Positions 1-8,131 of a stretch of DNA of 19,780 nucleotides are shown one piece after another. The translations under genes were made by a program, and so were the position numbers. The stretch's first letter is position 1. Each line of letters begins with the position of its first letter. Source of the DNA: Oscillospiraceae bacterium (GTDB lineage: Bacteria > Bacillota_A > Clostridia > Oscillospirales > Oscillospiraceae); the NCBI GenBank assembly GCA_017537045.1, contig JAFYLN010000206.1:1-19780 (forward strand), read 5' to 3'. The notes below the pieces were generated by a model that saw only the letters and a program-made list of their open reading frames with translations, made no database searches and was not told where the DNA came from.

Positions 1-2760
1 GGACAGTTCGTCTTTATTCTCCCTGGTAAAGACCTTGACGTCTACTACGACGCCGCCTTCACCGTGGGGGACTTTAAGGGAAGTATCCCTGACTTCGCGA
101 GCCTTTTCGCCGAAGATGGCGCGCAGCAGTCTTTCCTCGGGGGTCAGTTCGGTTTCGCCCTTGGGAGTAACCTTACCAACCAGGTAATCACCGGAGTGAA
201 CCTCGGCACCGATGCGGATGATGCCGTTCTCGTCCAGATCCTTCAGGGTGTCCTCACCGACGTTGGGGATATCGCGGGTGATTTCTTCAGGTCCAAGCTT
301 GGTGTCGCGGGCTTCGGTCTCATGCTCCTCGATGTGGATGGAGGTGAAGACATCCTCGCGAACCAGACGCTCGTTCAGCAGAATGGCGTCCTCGTAGTTA
401 TAGCCTTCCCAGTTGACGAAGCCGATCAGGACGTTCTTGCCCAGTGCGATCTCGCCGCCGGAGCAGGAGGGGCCGTCTGCAATGATCTGCTCAAACCCGA
501 CACGCTCACCAACGGTAACGATGGGACGCTGGTTGATGCAGGTGCCTGCATTGGAGCGGGCGAACTTGGTCAGCTGGTAGTGCTTGATCTCACCGTCGTC
601 ATACTTGACAGTGATCTGGGTTGCGGAAACCGCAGTAACCGTACCGCCCTTTTCAGCCTTGATGCAGACTTCACTGTCCACAGCAGCCTTGTGCTCGATG
701 CCTGTAGCGACAACGGGAGGCTCGGTGGTCAGCAGAGGCACGGCCTGACGCTGCATGTTTGCACCCATCAGCGCACGGTTTGCGTCGTCGTTCTGCAGGA
801 AGGGAATGAAAGAGGTTGCGATGGAGATCATCATTCTGGGAGACACGTCGATATAGTCGATCATGGTGCGGTCCACTTCGATGATCTCATTACGGTGACG
901 GCAGGTGATACGGGCGCGTGCCAGGCAGCCGTTCTCGTCCAGAGGCTCGTTTGCCTGACCAACATAGAAATCATCTTCCACGTCAGCAGTCATGTACTCC
1001 ACGGTCTCGGTGACGCGGCCGGTAGCCTTGTCGACCTTGCGGTAGGGAGCTTCCACGAAGCCATACTCATTGATCTTGGCAAATGTTGCCAGATAGTTGA
1101 TCAGGCCGATGTTGGGACCTTCAGGGGTCTCGATGGGGCACATGCGGCCATAGTGGGTATAGTGAATGTCTCGAACATCGAAGGATGCTCTATCGCGGCT
1201 CAGACCGCCGGGACCCAGTGCGGACAGGCGGCGCTTGTGGGTCAGCTCGGCCAGAGGGTTATTCTGATCCATGAACTGGCTCAGGGGGGAGGAGCCGAAG
1301 AACTCCTTGATGACAGCAGTCACGGGGCGGATGTTGATCAGGCTCTGGGGCGTAACAGCATCCAGATCCTGTACGGTCATACGCTCGCGGATGACGCGGT
1401 CCAGACGGGAGAAGCCGATGCGGAACTGGTTCTGCAGCAGCTCACCGACGCAGCGCAGGCGGCGGTTGCCCAGGTGGTCAATATCGTCATGGATGCCGAC
1501 ACCCATTGCAACGCAGTTCAGGTAGTTAATGGATGCCAGAATGTCATCGACGATGATGTGCTTGGGGATCAGGTCATCCATGCGCTCGATGATGGCATCT
1601 TCCCAGGCTTCCAGAGAAGCGTCCTTCAGCTCGTCCAACATTTCCTTCAGGACAGAGAAACGAACCTTCTCACGGATGCCGAACTGGGCAGGATCAAAGG
1701 AGACAAAGTTCTCCATCCGAACCATGTCGTTGGAGAAGACCTTGACGCGGCTGTCGCCGACCTTCAGTACAGCCTCGTTGACACCCTTGTCGGACAGTTC
1801 ATGTGCCTTGGCACGGGAGATGAACTCACCGGGCATGACCAGGATCTCACCGGTCATAGGATCGGCAATGGGCTCGGCAGCTTCCTGACCGGACAGGCGG
1901 CTCCAGATGTCCATCTTCTTGTTGAACTTGTAGCGGCCAACCTTGGAAACATCGTAGCGGTGTGCGTCGAAAAGCAAGCCTTCCAGATGTGCACTGGCGG
2001 TTTCAACCGTGGGAGGTTCACCGGGACGCAGACGGCGGTAGATCTCCAGCAGAGACTCCTCGCGGGTCTTGCAGGGATCCTTTTCGATGGTGGCAAGAAT
2101 ACGCTCGTCCTCGCCAAACATTGCCTTGATCTGCTCGTCGGTGTTCACACCCATAGCACGGATCAGGCAGGTAACAGGCAGCTTGCGGTTCTTGTCGATA
2201 CGAACCCAGAACACATTGGAGTTGTCGGTCTCATACTCCAGCCATGCGCCGCGGTAAGGAATGACGGTAGCAGTATAGGTGTGCTGGTCAGCCTTGTCCA
2301 CCTCGTGGCCGTAGTACATGCCGGGGGAACGAACGATCTGGGAAATGATGACACGCTCTGCACCGTTGATGACGAAAGTGCCGCCGTTGGTCATCACAGG
2401 GAAATCGCCCATGAAGATTTCCTGTTCCTTGATTTCATCGGTTTCGGTGTTGCGCAGGCGCACACGAACCTTGATGGGCTTGGCATAGGTAGCATCCCGT
2501 TCCTTGCACTCCTCGATGGTGTACTTGGGCTTGTCTTCCATGGTGTAATCCAGGAAGCTAAGCTCCAGCTTACCGGAGAAGTCGGTAATGGTACCTACGT
2601 CCTTGAAGACTTCCCGCAGACCTTCTTCCAAAAACCACTGATAGGAATCCTTCTGGATCTTCAGCATATTGGGGATCTGGAGGATCTCTTCGTACTTCGC
2701 GTAAGACTTACGCATGGTCTTGCCGAACATTACGTCCTTGACCATTGCCATATGGATCAT
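1..2760 (-). CDS. rpoB: RNA polymerase beta subunit, N-terminal part (runs off left edge)
   Basis: Beta subunit of the core RNA polymerase, which forms half of the active-site cleft and the rifampicin pocket. The minus-strand frame is open from 2760 to the left edge, giving about 920 codons; the family is usually around 1,150-1,250 residues, so the C-terminal part and presumably rpoC lie outside. The N-terminus reads [20 protein letters not shown], followed by a typical lobe sequence. The rifampicin-resistance cluster I is intact near residues 490-520 ([20 protein letters not shown], then [16 protein letters not shown]). Its D498, H508 and S513 correspond to E. coli D516, H526 and S531 and are wild type. 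The frame ends at the edge in [17 protein letters not shown], also typical RpoB. I chose ATG 2760 because GAAAGG lies 5 nt upstream; ATG 2751 and 2745 are alternatives. rplJ/rplL, the usual upstream neighbours, are absent, and rpoB has its own promoter. Confidence 0.98.
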   Translation of the reverse strand, partial: MIHMAMVKDVMFGKTMRKSYAKYEEILQIPNMLKIQKDSYQWFLEEGLREVFKDVGTITDFSGKLELSFLDYTMEDKPKYTIEECKERDATYAKPIKVRVRLRNTETDEIKEQEIFMGDFPVMTNGGTFVINGAERVIISQIVRSPGMYYGHEVDKADQHTYTATVIPYRGAWLEYETDNSNVFWVRIDKNRKLPVTCLIRAMGVNTDEQIKAMFGEDERILATIEKDPCKTREESLLEIYRRLRPGEPPTVETASAHLEGLLFDAHRYDVSKVGRYKFNKKMDIWSRLSGQEAAEPIADPMTGEILVMPGEFISRAKAHELSDKGVNEAVLKVGDSRVKVFSNDMVRMENFVSFDPAQFGIREKVRFSVLKEMLDELKDASLEAWEDAIIERMDDLIPKHIIVDDILASINYLNCVAMGVGIHDDIDHLGNRRLRCVGELLQNQFRIGFSRLDRVIRERMTVQDLDAVTPQSLINIRPVTAVIKEFFGSSPLSQFMDQNNPLAELTHKRRLSALGPGGLSRDRASFDVRDIHYTHYGRMCPIETPEGPNIGLINYLATFAKINEYGFVEAPYRKVDKATGRVTETVEYMTADVEDDFYVGQANEPLDENGCLARARITCRHRNEIIEVDRTMIDYIDVSPRMMISIATSFIPFLQNDDANRALMGANMQRQAVPLLTTEPPVVATGIEHKAAVDSEVCIKAEKGGTVTAVSATQITVKYDDGEIKHYQLTKFARSNAGTCINQRPIVTVGERVGFEQIIADGPSCSGGEIALGKNVLIGFVNWEGYNYEDAILLNERLVREDVFTSIHIEEHETEARDTKLGPEEITRDIPNVGEDTLKDLDENGIIRIGAEVHSGDYLVGKVTPKGETELTPEERLLRAIFGEKAREVRDTSLKVPHGEGGVVVDVKVFTRENKDELS

Positions 2761-2909
2761 CACAGCCTTTCTTTCGAATGATGTGTTTTTGATACGCTTG
2801 GCGCAGTTGTCAATTTTGGCTAACTTTCTTCTTGACAACCGCTCCCAACTGTGGTAGTATAATCATGTTGGAACGAATGCCCACAGATGGGCATACTATC
2901 ACAGTATGG
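2761..2909 (-). promoter_or_regulatory. structured 5' leader of rpoB mRNA
   Basis: The predicted untranslated leader holds three inverted repeats. Two are short and lie near the 5' end: ATACT/AGTAT at 2893-2907 and GCCCA/TGGGC at 2879-2892. The third is long, with 11-bp arms at 2832-2842 and 2803-2813 (one G-U pair) around an 18-nt loop. The long stem lies about 40 nt upstream of the start codon. Autogenous control of rpoBC through leader structure is known in other bacteria, but I do not recognise this fold, so a regulatory role is inference. Confidence 0.45.
2832..2863 (+). promoter_or_regulatory. promoter facing the rpoB promoter
   Basis: On the plus strand TTGACA (2832-2837), a 17-bp spacer and TAGTAT (2855-2860), which runs on into TATAAT (2858-2863, spacer 20). 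The -35 is a perfect consensus, although it coincides with one arm of the rpoB leader hairpin. Transcription would start near 2870 and run toward the rpoB promoter, giving a transcript antisense to the first ~40 nt of the rpoB leader. Confidence 0.5.
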
Positions 2910-2915
2910 AATAAC

Positions 2916-2945
2916 ATCATACCATATCCATTGGGTGTTTGTCAA
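2916..2945 (-). promoter_or_regulatory. rpoB promoter
   Basis: On the minus strand TTGACA (2945-2940), an 18-bp spacer and TATGAT (2921-2916), with a TGG extended -10 element directly upstream of the -10. This is a near-consensus vegetative promoter. The predicted start is near 2909, which gives rpoB a leader of roughly 150 nt. The promoter lies inside a 10-bp perfect inverted repeat (2924-2933 and 2943-2952). Confidence 0.7.
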
Positions 2946-2963
2946 TGGATATTTTTCATTTTC

Positions 2964-2986
2964 AGAGGCTTTCGGCCTCTTTTTTT
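2964..2986 (+). terminator. intrinsic terminator upstream of nhaC
   Basis: A 6-bp stem AGAGGC/GCCTCT with a 5-nt loop is followed by seven T residues (2980-2986). A second hairpin-plus-T structure (2924-2956) lies just before it, so the two form a tandem terminator for the plus strand. No gene ends just upstream on this strand, which is why a small RNA is suspected. The remaining stretch, 2987-3083, shows nothing I can name. Confidence 0.7.
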
Positions 2987-3083
2987 GCGCCTTTTTCACA
3001 GAAATTTCTGCCGCGCCGCCGCAGTCCCTGCTCTATTCTTGTGCAACATGTAAAATTACCCTGTATTTGGACGATGACGTTCC

Positions 3084-3112
3084 TTGACTTTGCCTTTGTG
3101 TTGTGATACATT
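3084..3112 (+). promoter_or_regulatory. nhaC promoter
   Basis: TTGACT (3084-3089), a 17-bp spacer and TACATT (3107-3112), preceded by TGA as an extended -10. The predicted start is near 3119, about 38 nt before the GTG start codon of the antiporter. Confidence 0.55.
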
Positions 3113-3156
3113 TGACGCATATTTGTTCGGAAAACGTTAAATCAGGAGGAAAAACT

Positions 3157-4467
3157 GTGAAAAAAGGTAATGCCGCCGCGCTTCTTCCCATCGGCGTATT
3201 TCTTGTAATCTATCTGGGACTGGGGCTTATTTTTGAATATGCACTGCTGATCCCCATGGGCTTCTACAACATTCCCATCGTCGTTGCTTTTCTGGTCGCC
3301 ATTCTCACTGCCTGCCTGCAGAACCGCAGTGTATCTTTTGAGGAAAAGCTGGAACTGATGGCCCGGGGTGTGGGCGATAAAAACATCATCACCATGCTGC
3401 TGATCTTTATGGCTTCCGGTATTTTTGTGGGCGTGGTCGGCCGCAGCAGCGCCCAGAGCGTTGCCTATTTTATGCTGGATCTGATTCCGGCGCGGTTTGC
3501 CGTCATCGTGGTCTTTATTGCATCCTGCTTTATCTCCACTGCCATGGGCACCTCCGTCGGTACCATTACCCTGCTGACCCCCATTGCCGTTGAAGTGGCG
3601 CAAACAGCAGGCCTGTCCGCTGCACTGTGCATCGCCTCTGTCGTCGGCGGCTCCATGTTTGGTGACAATCTTTCTTTCATTTCCGACACCACCATTGCCG
3701 CCTGCAACGGTCAGGGCTGTGCCATGAAGGACAAATTCCTTGGTAATTTTTTCATTGCACTGCCTGCCGCTGTGCTTTCTCTTCTGCTGATTCTCGGCTG
3801 CACCGAAATCCAGAATGAAGCTGTCAGTTTCTCCAAAGACTACAATCTGCTGCAGCTCCTGCCCTATCTGATCGTCATGGCCGGCGGCATCGCAGGCATC
3901 AATGTTTTTGTTGTACTGATCGCAGGCATTGTTTCCGGTTCTGCGATCATGCTGATAACCGGACAGGCTGCCCCCACAGAGCTTCTGGCAAATATGGGAA
4001 GCGGTGCCTCCGGTATGTTCGAGACCAGCATGGTAGCCATTCTGGTTGCCGCTTTGTGTCAGCTCATTAAGGCATACGGCGGTTTTGACGCGCTGCTGTA
4101 CTGGATCCACAGGATTTTCAAAGGTCAAAAGGGCGGTCAGTTGGGTATCGGCCTGCTGGTCGGTGCCATGGATATTGCAACTGCCAATAATACGGTTGCC
4201 ATCGTCATCGCCAATCCCATTGCCAGCCAGATGCGTCAGGAATACGGTATCAGCAGCAAGCGCACCGCCTGCCTGCTGGATACCTTTTCCTGTATCTTTC
4301 AGGGTGTGATTCCCTATGGTGCCCAGATGCTGGTGGCCATCTCCACTGCAGCGAACATGGGCTGTGCCATTTCTGCTTTTCAGATCATGCGTTACCTCTT
4401 CTACCCTTACCTGCTGCTGGCCACATCCCTGTTTGCTATTTATATTGTAAAGGAAAAGCAGCAGTGA
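3157..4467 (+). CDS. nhaC: NhaC-family Na+/H+ antiporter
   Basis: Integral membrane antiporter of the NhaC/ArsB-NhaD superfamily, expected to exchange cytoplasmic Na+ for protons at the plasma membrane. The 436-residue product is almost entirely hydrophobic, with about 10-12 membrane segments. It has the family signature GDNLSFISDTT (residues 169-179) and a second conserved polar stretch TANNTVAIVIANP (residues 342-354). I chose the GTG start at 3157 because AGGAGG (3144-3149) lies 7 nt upstream; an in-frame upstream GTG at 3103 overlaps the promoter -10 and has no ribosome binding site. It is monocistronic, with its own promoter and a terminator directly downstream. Some NhaC-like proteins transport organic ions such as malate/lactate or amino acids, so the substrate is not certain. 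Confidence 0.88.
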   Translation: MKKGNAAALLPIGVFLVIYLGLGLIFEYALLIPMGFYNIPIVVAFLVAILTACLQNRSVSFEEKLELMARGVGDKNIITMLLIFMASGIFVGVVGRSSAQSVAYFMLDLIPARFAVIVVFIASCFISTAMGTSVGTITLLTPIAVEVAQTAGLSAALCIASVVGGSMFGDNLSFISDTTIAACNGQGCAMKDKFLGNFFIALPAAVLSLLLILGCTEIQNEAVSFSKDYNLLQLLPYLIVMAGGIAGINVFVVLIAGIVSGSAIMLITGQAAPTELLANMGSGASGMFETSMVAILVAALCQLIKAYGGFDALLYWIHRIFKGQKGGQLGIGLLVGAMDIATANNTVAIVIANPIASQMRQEYGISSKRTACLLDTFSCIFQGVIPYGAQMLVAISTAANMGCAISAFQIMRYLFYPYLLLATSLFAIYIVKEKQQ

Positions 4468-4489
4468 CCATGCTGTCATTCTGCCAGTC

Positions 4490-4529
4490 AAAAGACCGCA
4501 TCACCCGTTATCCGGTGATGCGGTCTTTT
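4490..4529. terminator. bidirectional terminator between nhaC and the SemiSWEET-like gene
   Basis: A long perfect stem AAAAGACCGCATCACC/GGTGATGCGGTCTTTT with an 8-nt loop. T runs flank the stem in both directions (TTTTA on plus, TTTTG on minus). It lies between convergent genes and can end both transcripts. Confidence 0.9.
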
Positions 4530-4541
4530 AATATGCTGCAG

Positions 4542-4829
4542 TTATTTTGCTTCTCTTTGCTTATCCAGCCGGTAGTTGCAGATGTACAGAGCCAGATCTG
4601 CCGCCACCATGGTGAAGTTCAGAACATAAAAGAACAGCACATACCACTTGCAGCTGGGTGCCATCAGTTTGCCGGTAATGCCGCAGACGTAGCCGCCGAG
4701 GATCAGAAGCAAGAATGCAAGGCTCTTGCCCTTGGTGGTTCTGACCTTATAGGACTTAATCACATTCATCGGCCAGGAGCATCCAAATGCCACGATCATA
4801 CACACTTCCATCAGTTCATAAAATTCCAT
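4542..4829 (-). CDS. SemiSWEET/PQ-loop-like small membrane protein
   Basis: A 95-residue product with three predicted membrane segments (about residues 6-22, 34-53 and 62-84). A positively charged loop after segment 1 reads PMNVIKSYKVRTTKGKSLAF. The size, three-helix layout and P-x3-K-x4-RT-x-KGKSL loop resemble bacterial SemiSWEET sugar transporters, which work as homodimers to pass small sugars. I chose ATG 4829 because AAAGGAG lies 8 nt upstream; an upstream in-frame start at 4877 would add 16 non-hydrophobic residues and has no such site. It follows the AEC gene by 127 bp on the same strand and may belong to that operon or use its own promoter. Membership in the SemiSWEET family is from pattern only; substrate unknown. 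Confidence 0.75.
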   Translation of the reverse strand: MEFYELMEVCMIVAFGCSWPMNVIKSYKVRTTKGKSLAFLLLILGGYVCGITGKLMAPSCKWYVLFFYVLNFTMVAADLALYICNYRLDKQREAK

Positions 4830-4899
4830 TTCTATTTCTCCTTTTCCGCATCCGGGTACGTTTTTTTGCTTTTGCAAGTTCCGCCTGCTTTCAGGTAAT

Positions 4900-4928
4900 A
4901 TCTTAGCTTATTGCCGCATCAAATGCAA
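4900..4928 (-). promoter_or_regulatory. possible promoter of the SemiSWEET-like gene
   Basis: On the minus strand TTGCAT (4928-4923), a 17-bp spacer and TAAGAT (4905-4900). The -35 lies in one arm of a dyad AATGCAA/TTGCATT (4922-4928 and 4938-4944), which could be an operator. The -10 matches the consensus at only four positions, so the call is weak. Confidence 0.3.
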
Positions 4929-4956
4929 CAATCCTTTTTGCATTCCGGCGGTAATT

Positions 4957-5898
4957 TTACAACAGCCCCAGATTTTTCAAGAGGAAAACAAGAGCAAACA
5001 TGGTCACTACTGACACCAGTGTGGTGATACACACCAGTTGCCCCGCCAAAGAGCCATCCGCATCCATGGCAACCGCCATGGGATAGGAAGAAATAGCCGT
5101 AGGCGAAGAAAAAAAGATCATCAACGCACAGAGTGATTCTCTTCGAAAACCCAGCGCAACAACAACCGGCAGAAATAGCAGCGGCAGCAGGATCATCCGC
5201 AGGATAACACCAACCAGCATCGGATAGCGGTTATTCCGCAGTTCTCCTACATTCAGGCTGACACCCAGAGAAAGGAAACTGATTGCCGTTGCAGTACCTG
5301 CCAAACTTTCCACCACGGAAACTACCACTTCCGGCAGGTTGATATCCAGAAGCTTAATACTCAGTGCCAGAATCGCGGAAATCACAAGCGGGTTCGACAG
5401 CACCGAGCGGGCAAGCTGCTTGACAGAGGCTTTCTGATTTCTCGCCATCTCCAGCAGCACTACGCTCAGCGCACTGGTTCCCGGCACCACAATGGAGCCC
5501 AGCAGTGCCGTTAAGCCGGCATTTCCTGCGCCATAAATGGATTCTGTAACCGCAACACCAAACAGAACATAGTTACAGCGAAAAACTGCCTGTCCCACCG
5601 ATGCCGCCTGTTTTGGATCCTTCACAAGATACCGGGGCACAACCACCGCAAAGGCAAAAACCACGAGCATACCCACGATGATGCACGCAAGCTCTTTCGG
5701 ATAGGAATTGGCGGAAAAATCAATATTGTAGATATTTTTAAACAGCAGGCAGGGCATCAGCACCTTGAAAATCAGCCTGTTCAGCGGACCCATATCCTCC
5801 CGCCTGACAACACCGGCTGCTCTTACAAAGCTGCCCACGCCCATGGTGATAGCCATGGGCAGCACGACCCGCAATGCAACTAACAAACTGCCAAGCAT
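4957..5898 (-). CDS. AEC-family (auxin efflux carrier type) transporter
   Basis: Membrane carrier of the AEC family, whose bacterial members move malate, other organic acids or small metabolites. The 313-residue product has about 10 hydrophobic segments in two five-helix halves separated by a hydrophilic middle (about residues 150-165), which is the family length and layout. Typical features are the N-terminal glycine-rich helix (MGVGSFVRAAG), LNRLIFKVLMPCLLF near residue 40, and the C-terminal SSPTAISSYPMAVAMD motif. An AAAGG site lies 10 nt before ATG 5898. It sits 45 bp after the ribokinase-like gene on the same strand, so it is probably the fourth gene of the YesMN-led operon. A role in exporting a product, or importing a co-substrate, of the nucleoside pathway is inference. 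Confidence 0.88.
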   Translation of the reverse strand: MLGSLLVALRVVLPMAITMGVGSFVRAAGVVRREDMGPLNRLIFKVLMPCLLFKNIYNIDFSANSYPKELACIIVGMLVVFAFAVVVPRYLVKDPKQAASVGQAVFRCNYVLFGVAVTESIYGAGNAGLTALLGSIVVPGTSALSVVLLEMARNQKASVKQLARSVLSNPLVISAILALSIKLLDINLPEVVVSVVESLAGTATAISFLSLGVSLNVGELRNNRYPMLVGVILRMILLPLLFLPVVVALGFRRESLCALMIFFSSPTAISSYPMAVAMDADGSLAGQLVCITTLVSVVTMFALVFLLKNLGLL

Positions 5899-5917
5899 AT
5901 CTTTTCAACCTTTCTGC

Positions 5918-5935
5918 GCTCCGGTGCTCCGGAGC
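5918..5935. repeat. small hairpin between kinase and AEC genes
   Basis: A perfect 7-bp inverted repeat GCTCCGG/CCGGAGC with a 4-nt loop in the 45-bp gap. There is no T run on the minus strand, so it is more likely an mRNA processing or stability element than a terminator. Confidence 0.45.
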
Positions 5936-5943
5936 CGATTCTT

Positions 5944-6861
5944 TCAGCGCACAGTCAGCAGATGCTTCTTTTCCTGCCAGAAGCGCAGCAGTTCTTCCCT
6001 GTCAGGAACAGATTGTGCCGCACCCGGCTTCTGAATTGCCATGGCGCTGGCGCAGGTCGCCTGCTGCAGTGCCTCCACCGTACCGGCGCCGCCGGTTATG
6101 CCTGCCAGAAAATAGCCGAGGAAGGTATCGCCTGCTGCGGTGGTATCCACCACATTTTCGATTTTCAGGGCGTTCATCCGGATGTTCTCCTGTCCCCTGC
6201 GCAGCCACACGCCGTCACTGCCGAGGGTCAGCAGGATACCGCTGTCAGGATATTTGATGCAGAGGTTCTCCATAGTTTCTTCAACGCTTCCGCCGCCTGC
6301 CAGTGCGGCGCCTTCAATCTCATTGACCACGATCCAAGTGAGCTTGCTCAGATCGTATCCTGCGACCTCCGGTCCCATGGGTGCAATGTTCATGGCGATT
6401 GGGATATGCTTTTCATAGGCCAGGTCAATGATTAAATCAATGTTATTGATTTCGTTCTGCAGCAGGATCATATCTCCAGCACTGCAAAAAGCGATAACCT
6501 GACGGATATAATCTTCCGTCAGTGCCTGATTGGAGCCGCCGTAAAGCAGGATGCAGTTCTGTCCGCTGCCAGACACCTGAATGATGGCATGTCCGTTCTG
6601 AATATCCGTGCGCTGCTGCATCAGGTGGATGTCCACGCCGTACTTTTCCAGCGTCTGCACCAGCATTTCTCCACCGGCACCGTAAACGCCCGCATGGCGC
6701 ACATTGCAGCCGGCTTTTGCCAGCGCAATAGACTGATTCAGACCCTTGCCTCCTGCATTAACCTCCAGACTGAGGCTGGATTTGGTTTCACCGGGAAGCA
6801 GAAACTGATCGACACGGTAGACATAGTCCAGATTCAAAGATCCGATATTGATGATGCTCAT
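5944..6861 (-). CDS. rbsK: ribokinase-like PfkB-family sugar kinase
   Basis: Cytoplasmic ATP-dependent kinase of the PfkB/ribokinase family, expected to convert ribose (or a related furanose) to the 5-phosphate. The 305-residue length is standard. The N-terminal substrate motif IGSLNLDYVYRVD...PGET (residues 6-26), GGKGLNQ (37-43) and the anion-hole/catalytic motif DTTAAGDTF (catalytic D245) are all present. AAGD replaces the more common GAGD, a known conservative variant. I chose ATG 6861 because AGAGGA lies 8 nt upstream; an in-frame TTG at 6867 is too close to that site. It begins 20 bp after the response regulator gene and lies opposite two nucleoside hydrolases, which fits phosphorylation of ribose freed from a nucleoside. 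A direct nucleoside-kinase activity, as in PsuK-like enzymes, remains possible. Confidence 0.88.
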   Translation of the reverse strand: MSIINIGSLNLDYVYRVDQFLLPGETKSSLSLEVNAGGKGLNQSIALAKAGCNVRHAGVYGAGGEMLVQTLEKYGVDIHLMQQRTDIQNGHAIIQVSGSGQNCILLYGGSNQALTEDYIRQVIAFCSAGDMILLQNEINNIDLIIDLAYEKHIPIAMNIAPMGPEVAGYDLSKLTWIVVNEIEGAALAGGGSVEETMENLCIKYPDSGILLTLGSDGVWLRRGQENIRMNALKIENVVDTTAAGDTFLGYFLAGITGGAGTVEALQQATCASAMAIQKPGAAQSVPDREELLRFWQEKKHLLTVR

Positions 6862-6881
6862 AACCAAAATCCTCTCTGTGT

Positions 6882-8117
6882 TTATTTTGTCAGATTGTTC
6901 ATTCTGTACTTTCTGGGCGGCACACCGACACGCTTGGAAAATACCTGGCTGAAATAGTGGTAGTCGTTGAAACCAACCTTTTCGGCGATTTCTGCGATTT
7001 TTGCATTACCGCCCTTGAGTTCATACTTGGCAATCAGCAGCCGGTAGTCATTGATATAGTTGCACAGGTTCGTGCCCGTTTCCTTTTTGAAAAGCTCCGA
7101 AAGATAGCTGGTGTGCAGATGGATCTGCGCTGCGACCACGGACAGGTTCAGTGACGTGCTGTAGTTATCTGCCACAAAGTGCATGATCTTCTGCACATAG
7201 GGATGAAACTCCCCCTGTCTTCTGATCAGCTGCTCCACATACAGCGTCTGATCCTCATGGGGCAGATTCTGCACAACCTCCTCCGATGGACGCTCGCCGC
7301 AGGCTTCGCTGTAAGCAAGCAGCAGTTCTGACAAAGACTGGTGCACAAAGGAAAATCCCGTCTGGTAGGCCTCGGTATCCCCTTCTGTCTGCAATGTTTC
7401 CAGAATACCATCCAGCCGGTCGTCGGCAGCCAGCAGAATCGCCACGATGCCGCTCTTTAAATAAATCATAAACCGGTCCTTGGTAAGCGGCATATAGGTC
7501 TGCAATTTATCGGAGATCATGCGCTGTGCTTCCTTGATGTTTTCCGACTTCAAAGGCTCGTTGCTGCGGTAGGTATACTGGATCATCAAAAAGGGAGAAT
7601 CCCGCATTTCCAGTTCCCGCAAATGCTTTGCGCACTGCTCCGGTTCAGCCGATTCCGTGCCGAACAGAACACTTGCAAAGTATTTTTCCCGGATCTTATG
7701 CAGATTCTGCCGAACCGTTTCCTTTGCCCGCAGATCCTTCTGCTTTTGCAGCGCCTCAGTTTGTACATTATTTAAAATCAGGCTGACCTTTTGAATGTCA
7801 ATGGGTTTGAGCAGATATTCATAGACCTGCAGCCGGAGCGCCTGCTGGGCAAAGGAGAATTCTGCGTAGCCGGAGATGATGACCACCTGCATCTGTGAGC
7901 CTTTATCGCGGATCAGGCTCAGAAGCTCCAGCCCGCTCATGGCAGGAAGCTGGATATCCAGAAACATCAGCTCCGTTTCCCAGAAGCAGGGATCCTGAAG
8001 CGCTTCTTCCGCCGTTGCCGCCGATTTTGGCTGCGGCCAGTCCGGCTTTTCATGGGCAATAAAATGCATCAGGCCGCGGCGGATCTTCGGTTCGTCATCT
8101 ATTACATATACTTTCAT
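6882..8117 (-). CDS. YesN-like response regulator with AraC-type HTH
   Basis: DNA-binding response regulator, partner of the adjacent sensor kinase. The receiver domain (residues 1-120) has the acidic pair D7/D8, phospho-acceptor D54, the switch S82 and K104 followed by P105. A linker region of about 170 residues follows, then a C-terminal AraC-type double helix-turn-helix (about 305-405), ending in the typical VGFNDYHYFSQVFSKRVGVPP signature. At 411 residues it is somewhat shorter than the ~500-residue YesN regulators. It starts 14 bp after the sensor gene, with GGGAG 10 nt before ATG 8117. YesN-type regulators usually activate a neighbouring CUT1 ABC operon in response to an extracellular sugar, so the divergent solute-binding-protein operon is the expected target. 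Confidence 0.93.
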   Translation of the reverse strand: MKVYVIDDEPKIRRGLMHFIAHEKPDWPQPKSAATAEEALQDPCFWETELMFLDIQLPAMSGLELLSLIRDKGSQMQVVIISGYAEFSFAQQALRLQVYEYLLKPIDIQKVSLILNNVQTEALQKQKDLRAKETVRQNLHKIREKYFASVLFGTESAEPEQCAKHLRELEMRDSPFLMIQYTYRSNEPLKSENIKEAQRMISDKLQTYMPLTKDRFMIYLKSGIVAILLAADDRLDGILETLQTEGDTEAYQTGFSFVHQSLSELLLAYSEACGERPSEEVVQNLPHEDQTLYVEQLIRRQGEFHPYVQKIMHFVADNYSTSLNLSVVAAQIHLHTSYLSELFKKETGTNLCNYINDYRLLIAKYELKGGNAKIAEIAEKVGFNDYHYFSQVFSKRVGVPPRKYRMNNLTK

Positions 8118-8131
8118 GATCGGGTTCTCCC

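Larger units (their letters stand above)
2870..2986 (+). ncRNA. candidate small RNA antisense to the rpoB leader
   Basis: The predicted transcript is about 115 nt, bounded by a near-consensus promoter on the left and an intrinsic terminator on the right. It folds into consecutive perfect hairpins: GCCCA-caga-TGGGC (2879-2892), ATACT/AGTAT (2893-2907), a 10-bp stem ATATCCATTG/CAATGGATAT (2924-2952) followed by T residues, and the terminator. No convincing reading frame with a ribosome binding site lies inside. It does not match any RNA family I know. It could alternatively be an attenuated leader of the downstream antiporter gene. Confidence 0.4.

Noticed and set aside
64..2781. A 905-codon open frame on the plus strand
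   Set aside because: It is the mirror of rpoB in the codon-aligned antisense frame; the GC and codon bias of rpoB removes stops. The minus strand has unmistakable RpoB motifs, and the plus-strand translation has no recognisable domain.
2832..3053. A 73-codon plus-strand frame in the rpoB-nhaC gap
   Set aside because: Starts at the promoter -35 itself, runs through two hairpins and a terminator, and has no ribosome binding site.
3142..4491. A 449-codon open frame on the minus strand opposite nhaC
   Set aside because: Antisense shadow: the real strand encodes a typical multi-spanning antiporter with promoter, ribosome binding site and terminator.
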